The notes below the pieces were generated by a model. It searched no databases, was not told the origin of the DNA, and worked only from the letters and a program-made list of their open reading frames with translations. The position numbers and the translations under genes were made by a program. DNA of 15,711 nt from Candidatus Parcubacteria bacterium (GTDB lineage Bacteria; Patescibacteriota; Minisyncoccia; Phycocordibacterales; SBAW01), in the NCBI GenBank assembly GCA_019661855.1, contig JAIFWM010000025.1, positions 1 through 15,711 of the forward strand, read 5' to 3'. This document shows, piece after piece, positions 12,094 through 15,711 of the stretch (within the stretch, counting starts at the first letter, position 1; each line of letters starts with the position of its first letter).

Positions 12094-13122
12094 ATGTCAC
12101 AGTTTTTCAATAATGCCATTTTTTGGGTAGAGGTAGAGAAAATTAAGCCCAACCCTTTTCAGCCCCGCAAAGAGTTCGACGAAGCAAAACTTGCTGACCT
12201 CGCCAAGTCTATCCGCCAGTACGGAGTCATCCAACCTTTGACCGTTAGCCGCAAAGAAGTACAAAAACCAGACGGTGGCATAGCAAGCGAATATGAGCTC
12301 ATAGCCGGGGAGCGCCGTTTGCGCGCCTCCAAACTCGCCGGTGTGCGAGAAGTGCCGGTTTTGATCCGCGAATCCTTTGACGACGACAAAACCAAGCTTG
12401 AGCTGGCAATTATTGAAAACTTGCAGCGCGAGGATCTTAACCCCATAGATCGCGCACGTGCATTTGCGCAACTGGCTAACGAATTTGGTTTCAAACATAC
12501 CGAAATTGCCGAAAAGATAGGGAAGAGTCGTGAGTATGTCTCTAATACTATTCGCTTGCTTATGTTGCCTGACGAAATGCAGCAAGGACTTTCAGACGGC
12601 AAGATAGCAGAAGGTCACACGAGGCCACTCCTTATGCTCATCGACAAACCTCAAGAGCAACTAACGCTCTACAAAGAGATAATGATAAGAAGACTCACCG
12701 TACGTGACGCCGAGAGTATTGCAAGACGCATCGCGGTAGATAAAGTACGCAAAAAGGAATACATATACTCTCCTGAAGTATTAGAAATGGAGCGCTCGCT
12801 TGGTGAGGTGTTGGGGACACGTGTTGCTATAGAGGGTAAAGAAAGTGGTGGCAAACTCACCATCGACTTTTTTGGTGAGGAAGATTTGCGCGGTATTTTT
12901 GCCAGGTTGCAGTCTGCGTCGTCGAATCAACAGCATCCTTCAGCTGGAGGAAGCACTTCCTCGGGAGGGGGTTTGTCGAGCGACGGCGAGACAACTTCAG
13001 CCGATTTGTCAGCAGACAAATCGGCGTACCCGACTGAGGAGAGTGCTACCGCAGCGCTGGATGATAGAAGTGCTGAAGAAAAGAAAGAAGAAAATTTTGA
13101 TCCAGCAAATTTCTCTATTTAA
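12094..13122 (+). CDS. parB: ParB/Spo0J chromosome-partitioning protein
   Basis: ParB is the CTP-dependent clamp that loads at parS sites near the origin and works with ParA and SMC. The 342 residues show the N-terminal domain with KPNPFQPRKEF (18-28) and the CTP-binding GERRLRA (72-78) and ENLQREDLNP (108-117), a helix-turn-helix DNA-binding region (about 134-160, HTEIAEKIGKSREYVS), and the C-terminal dimerisation segment (about 227-273, LGTRVAIEG...GGKLTIDFF). Beyond this is an unusual tail of about 70 residues, Ser/Gly/Thr-rich and then acidic. No parA or gid/mnm genes lie beside it. A TAGAAT element ends 6 bases before the ATG. Its stop overlaps the stop of the convergent rel gene by four bases. 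Confidence 0.94.
   Translation: MSQFFNNAIFWVEVEKIKPNPFQPRKEFDEAKLADLAKSIRQYGVIQPLTVSRKEVQKPDGGIASEYELIAGERRLRASKLAGVREVPVLIRESFDDDKTKLELAIIENLQREDLNPIDRARAFAQLANEFGFKHTEIAEKIGKSREYVSNTIRLLMLPDEMQQGLSDGKIAEGHTRPLLMLIDKPQEQLTLYKEIMIRRLTVRDAESIARRIAVDKVRKKEYIYSPEVLEMERSLGEVLGTRVAIEGKESGGKLTIDFFGEEDLRGIFARLQSASSNQQHPSAGGSTSSGGGLSSDGETTSADLSADKSAYPTEESATAALDDRSAEEKKEENFDPANFSI
13000..13025. repeat. Perfect 11-base-pair inverted repeat inside parB
   Basis: GCCGATTTGTC and GACAAATCGGC are perfect complements around the loop AGCA. It lies in the low-complexity tail codons of parB, about 95 bases from the overlapping stops. No T-run follows on either strand. It does not match the parS consensus. Confidence 0.8.
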
Positions 13123-14633
13123 ATTTGTTTTTCTAAGGAAGCGCGAATGTGTCGTCGCGCAATAGTAGTTTTAGCAAAGTCTAACCATTTTTTAGTTGGA
13201 TGTGCTGATTTGCGTGTTTGTATGTCAACAATGTCACCGTTGTGAAGCACGGTATCGAGCGACTCTATTTTGCCATTTACTTTTGCCCCAAACACATGGT
13301 CACCAATGTCTGAGTGTATTGCATAGGCAAAGTCGATAGGTGAGGCCCCTGCGGGCAAGTCGACCACGTCACCTTTGGGAGTAAAGGCAAACACACGCTG
13401 AGTAAAAATGTCGGTTTTGATATTCATTTCAAAATCTGGATCGTCATCTTCATCGGTTAAATCCTCGAGCCATTCAGGGCCCTCAAGAGTGCTATAACGA
13501 CTCTTTTGCTCGTCAGCTTTTTCTTTGCGTCGTGCAAAGCTTGGGATCAAACTTTTTATCCAATCAAATGATGAGCGGCCTGATTCTTCATTTTTTGCGC
13601 CAGGTTTTTCTTTATATACCACGTGCGCGGTGATACCGTACTCAGCTTCCTGATGCATCTCTTCGGTACGAATCTGCACCTCAACTATTCCTCCGTCGCC
13701 GGTAAAAACAGTGGTGTGCAAGCTTTGGTAGCCGTTGGGTTTAGGAAAGGCGATGTAGTCTTTAATTTTTTTGGGAAGTGGTTGCCAGAGATTATTAACT
13801 ATCCCGAGTACGCGATAGCAGTCAGCAATATCGCTCACGATAATACGTAACGCGGCGATATCATAAATTTTGTCGATGTCGCCACCTTTACGCTTGAGTT
13901 TGCGCCAGAGGCTATATAAACCTTTAACGCGATAGTCGGTACGAAACTTCTTTATTTCGTTTTGGGCCAACTCTTTGCGTAAGTTGCGGGCCATTTTTTC
14001 AAGGCGCTCGAGTGTTTCTTTAGACCTTTCACTCAACAGCTTTTTCGTTTTTGCATATTCTTCGGGCAAGGCATACTCAAATGCCAAATCCTCAAGGTCG
14101 CGACGCACACTACCCATACCCAAACGGTGTGCGATTGCTGCATAAATTTCCAAGGTTTCAAGTGCAATGCGCTCACGCTTAGCTTCAGGCACATGCTTAA
14201 GTGTTCGCATATTATGCAAACGATCCATGAGTTTGATGATGAGCACGCGCACATCTTTGCCGGTAGCAACCAAGAGTTTGCGCAAGCTTTCGCGGTGCCG
14301 TTCGGCGCCACGGTATTTAAATCGTCCGAGTTTAGTTACTCCCTCAACTAAAAAGCGAATTTCTTTTCCAAACTCTTTTTCAATAGTGTCGGGGCTTACT
14401 CCTACATCTTCGAGTGTGTCGTGAAGCAACCCTGCGGCCACTGTTTTGGCGCCCATACCAAGCTCTGCAAGGCTCTTGGCCGTAGCTGCGGGGTGGATGA
14501 TGTAGTTCTCACCTGAGTAGCGTTTATGGTCCTTGTGGGCCTCTTTGGCAAAGGTAAAGGCCTTTTCAATAAGCTCGCGATCTTGGGAGGTAGGTGAGCT
14601 CATTTTCGAGAGTATGTCTTTAACCTCGGGCAT
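13119..14633 (-). CDS. Rel/SpoT (p)ppGpp synthetase-hydrolase, truncated form
   Basis: The 504-residue protein makes and breaks the alarmone (p)ppGpp. I see the HD hydrolase domain with His47 (YIIHPA), His71-Asp72 (HDTLEDV) and KLMDRLHNMRTL (134-145); the synthetase domain with RVKGLYSLWRKLKRK (236-249), Asp258, KDYIAFPKPNGYQSLHT (291-307) and Glu318 in VEVQIRT; and a TGS domain (about 408-472). KIKD at 289-292 resembles the RxKD motif of bifunctional enzymes rather than the ExDD of RelA. It stops after TGS: the helical, zinc-finger and ACT domains of a typical 700-residue RSH are absent. I prefer the ATG at 14633 (TACTAT ends 6 bases upstream) over the in-frame GTG at 14639. It follows topA by 16 bases. 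Confidence 0.93.
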   Translation of the reverse strand: MPEVKDILSKMSSPTSQDRELIEKAFTFAKEAHKDHKRYSGENYIIHPAATAKSLAELGMGAKTVAAGLLHDTLEDVGVSPDTIEKEFGKEIRFLVEGVTKLGRFKYRGAERHRESLRKLLVATGKDVRVLIIKLMDRLHNMRTLKHVPEAKRERIALETLEIYAAIAHRLGMGSVRRDLEDLAFEYALPEEYAKTKKLLSERSKETLERLEKMARNLRKELAQNEIKKFRTDYRVKGLYSLWRKLKRKGGDIDKIYDIAALRIIVSDIADCYRVLGIVNNLWQPLPKKIKDYIAFPKPNGYQSLHTTVFTGDGGIVEVQIRTEEMHQEAEYGITAHVVYKEKPGAKNEESGRSSFDWIKSLIPSFARRKEKADEQKSRYSTLEGPEWLEDLTDEDDDPDFEMNIKTDIFTQRVFAFTPKGDVVDLPAGASPIDFAYAIHSDIGDHVFGAKVNGKIESLDTVLHNGDIVDIQTRKSAHPTKKWLDFAKTTIARRHIRASLEKQI

Positions 14634-14639
14634 TACCAC

Positions 14640-14645
14640 ATAGTA
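14640..14645 (-). promoter_or_regulatory. Possible internal -10 element for the rel gene
   Basis: TACTAT on the minus strand, in the short gap between topA and rel, ends 6 bases before the ATG at 14633. It would allow rel to be transcribed apart from topA. Confidence 0.4.
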
Positions 14646-14649
14646 CCAG

Positions 14650-15711
14650 CTAAACCTCTTTCTTTTTGCGCGGGAAGCCTCTTTTCTTTTTTTCTTCTTT
14701 AAATATCTCTAACGCACGTTCAAGTTTTATTTCATATACATCGTCGGTCTTCAGTGAACGAAAATCTGTTTGATGTACTACGTATGGACCAAAGCGGCCT
14801 ATGTTAGCAGTAATAGGTTCGTTAGTTTGTGGATGGTTACCCAACACACGAGGGAGTGACAGATATTTTAGTGCCTCTTCCATGGTTACTTCAGCGGGAA
14901 CTTTTGCCTTAGGGATAGACGCGCGACGAGGTTTATCTTTTTTAGATCCTTTTTTTGTTTCTCCCATTTGTACAAATGGTCCAAAGCGGCCATTGAGTAC
15001 ATAAATAGGCTCGTGAGACTCTGGATGGTATCCAATCGGTTTTGCAGGCTCATTAGAAATTACTTCTCCAACCTCGGTGCGTGCACCGGTACAGTCGGGA
15101 AACCTGGAGCAGCTCATAAATTTTCCTTGGCGCGAGAGCTTAAATACCATTGATGCGCCACAGATAGGACATATAAACTCTTTTGGTGTAGGGCCAAGGT
15201 CGGTAATTTTGCCTGCGACTTTGTCTTTTTCTTTAACATCCTTTTGAAACGGCGTGTAAAAGTCTTTCAAAGTTTTTACATACTCGCGTTTGCCGCTCGC
15301 AATATCGTCGAGCTCGTCCTCCATCTCTGCAGTAAAGGTGTCGCTAATATAGGTAGGGAAGTTTTCTTCAAGAAATGTCGAGACCACGTCACCCGTGTCG
15401 GTAGGCTGTAGCGAGCGACCCTCTTTGGTTACATACCCGCGGTCTGCAAGAGTTTTCATAATAGATGCATAGGTCGAAGGTCGTCCAATGCCACGCTTTT
15501 CGAGCTCTTTAATGAGTCCTGCTTCAGTATAGCGAGGTGGAGGAGTAGTTTGCTTCTCCTCAGCAGCCACATCCTTTACGTTGAGATCGTCACCTTTTTC
15601 AACTTTCGGCAATTCAACATCCTCTCCGCGTGCAGCAGGGTCAGCCTTAAGCCATCCATCAAAAAGTACACGTGAGCCGTTGGCAGTAAATGCAGGAACT
15701 TCAGAATCTTT
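14650..15711 (-). CDS. topA: DNA topoisomerase I, C-terminal part (5' end outside window)
   Basis: Type IA topoisomerase that relaxes negative supercoils. The minus-strand frame is open to the window edge, giving the last 353 residues. The TTG at 15612 is an internal leucine codon, not the start, because coding continues upstream as a typical topA stretch (VPAFTANGSRVLFDGW). Visible are PPPRYTEAGLIKELEKRGIGRPSTY, conserved in the core of the enzyme, then SDTFTAEMEDELDDIASG, a four-cysteine zinc finger (CPIC...CSRFPDC), and two C-terminal repeats with GRFGPFVQ and GRFGPYVVH. It ends in a Lys/Arg-rich tail. The catalytic tyrosine lies upstream of the window. The rel gene begins 16 bases after its stop. 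Confidence 0.95.
   Translation of the reverse strand, partial: KDSEVPAFTANGSRVLFDGWLKADPAARGEDVELPKVEKGDDLNVKDVAAEEKQTTPPPRYTEAGLIKELEKRGIGRPSTYASIMKTLADRGYVTKEGRSLQPTDTGDVVSTFLEENFPTYISDTFTAEMEDELDDIASGKREYVKTLKDFYTPFQKDVKEKDKVAGKITDLGPTPKEFICPICGASMVFKLSRQGKFMSCSRFPDCTGARTEVGEVISNEPAKPIGYHPESHEPIYVLNGRFGPFVQMGETKKGSKKDKPRRASIPKAKVPAEVTMEEALKYLSLPRVLGNHPQTNEPITANIGRFGPYVVHQTDFRSLKTDDVYEIKLERALEIFKEEKKKRGFPRKKKEV

Noticed and set aside
13000..13025. The inverted repeat in parB as a parS site
   Set aside because: It does not resemble the conserved parS palindrome TGTTTCACGTGAAACA, and has a four-base loop unlike a continuous parS palindrome.
12845..13165. A 106-codon plus-strand frame overlapping the parB end
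   Set aside because: It is the +1 shadow of the parB C-terminus; it has no promoter, Shine-Dalgarno or recognisable domain.
15610..15612. TTG as the start of the topoisomerase gene
   Set aside because: The frame stays open with topA-like sequence to the window edge; the TTG is an internal leucine codon.
1..15711. CRISPR arrays, insertion sequences, toxin-antitoxin or defence systems
   Set aside because: No regularly spaced direct repeats, transposase motifs, terminal inverted repeats or known defence domains were seen on either strand.

Overview
The window looks like a piece of chromosome from a Candidatus Phyla Radiation bacterium (Patescibacteria), most likely a parcubacterial lineage. 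This is inferred from the gene content: an IF-2 with no N-terminal extension, a DUF4446 membrane protein, an Ig/type IV-secretion-pilin-like surface protein, a bacterial L33 remnant of the zinc-free type, and very compact packing with no gap above about 115 bases. UGA acts as a stop (for example at 11719-11721), so the UGA-as-glycine code of Gracilibacteria/Absconditabacteria does not apply.

Layout. 1-206: 3' end of an unrecognised plus-strand gene. 235-2606, minus: DUF4446 protein, infB and rbfA, a translation-initiation and ribosome-maturation operon. 2629-4537, plus: a cysteine desulfurase and a membrane-anchored trypsin-fold protein that has lost its catalytic residues. 4586-7285, plus: a large ClpB/ClpC-type disaggregase. 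7317-7400: tRNA-Tyr. 7454-9345, plus: a secreted Ig-pilin-peptidase fusion and a small membrane-anchored partner overlapping it by one base. 9391-9441: a 16-codon scar of rpmG (L33). 9448-11345, minus: miaA, tRNA-Trp and an exported protein with six cysteine pairs. 11392-11898: two convergent small Cys-rich proteins, each with its own terminator. 11966-12046: tRNA-Leu(CAA). 12094-13122: parB. 13119-15711, minus: topA (its 5' end lies outside the window) and a Rel/SpoT homologue.

Most genes are core information processing or stress functions: initiation, ribosome maturation, tRNA modification, Fe-S/thio-modification sulfur supply, chromosome partition, supercoiling, (p)ppGpp and protein disaggregation. 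The accessory part is the cell-envelope group at 7454-10389. All three tRNAs in the window carry A36-A37-A38 and read UNN codons, so all are expected substrates of the MiaA encoded here.

The strongest unannotated signal is regulatory. Nine starts outside internal operon positions (one being the rpmG remnant) carry a TAnnnT -10-like element ending 6-9 bases before the start codon and have no Shine-Dalgarno sequence, which predicts leaderless mRNAs. At two divergent gene pairs a single short symmetric -10 element can serve both strands. The only clear Shine-Dalgarno leaders inside the window belong to the two small Cys-rich genes. I saw no CRISPR array, insertion sequence, prophage or recognisable defence system.
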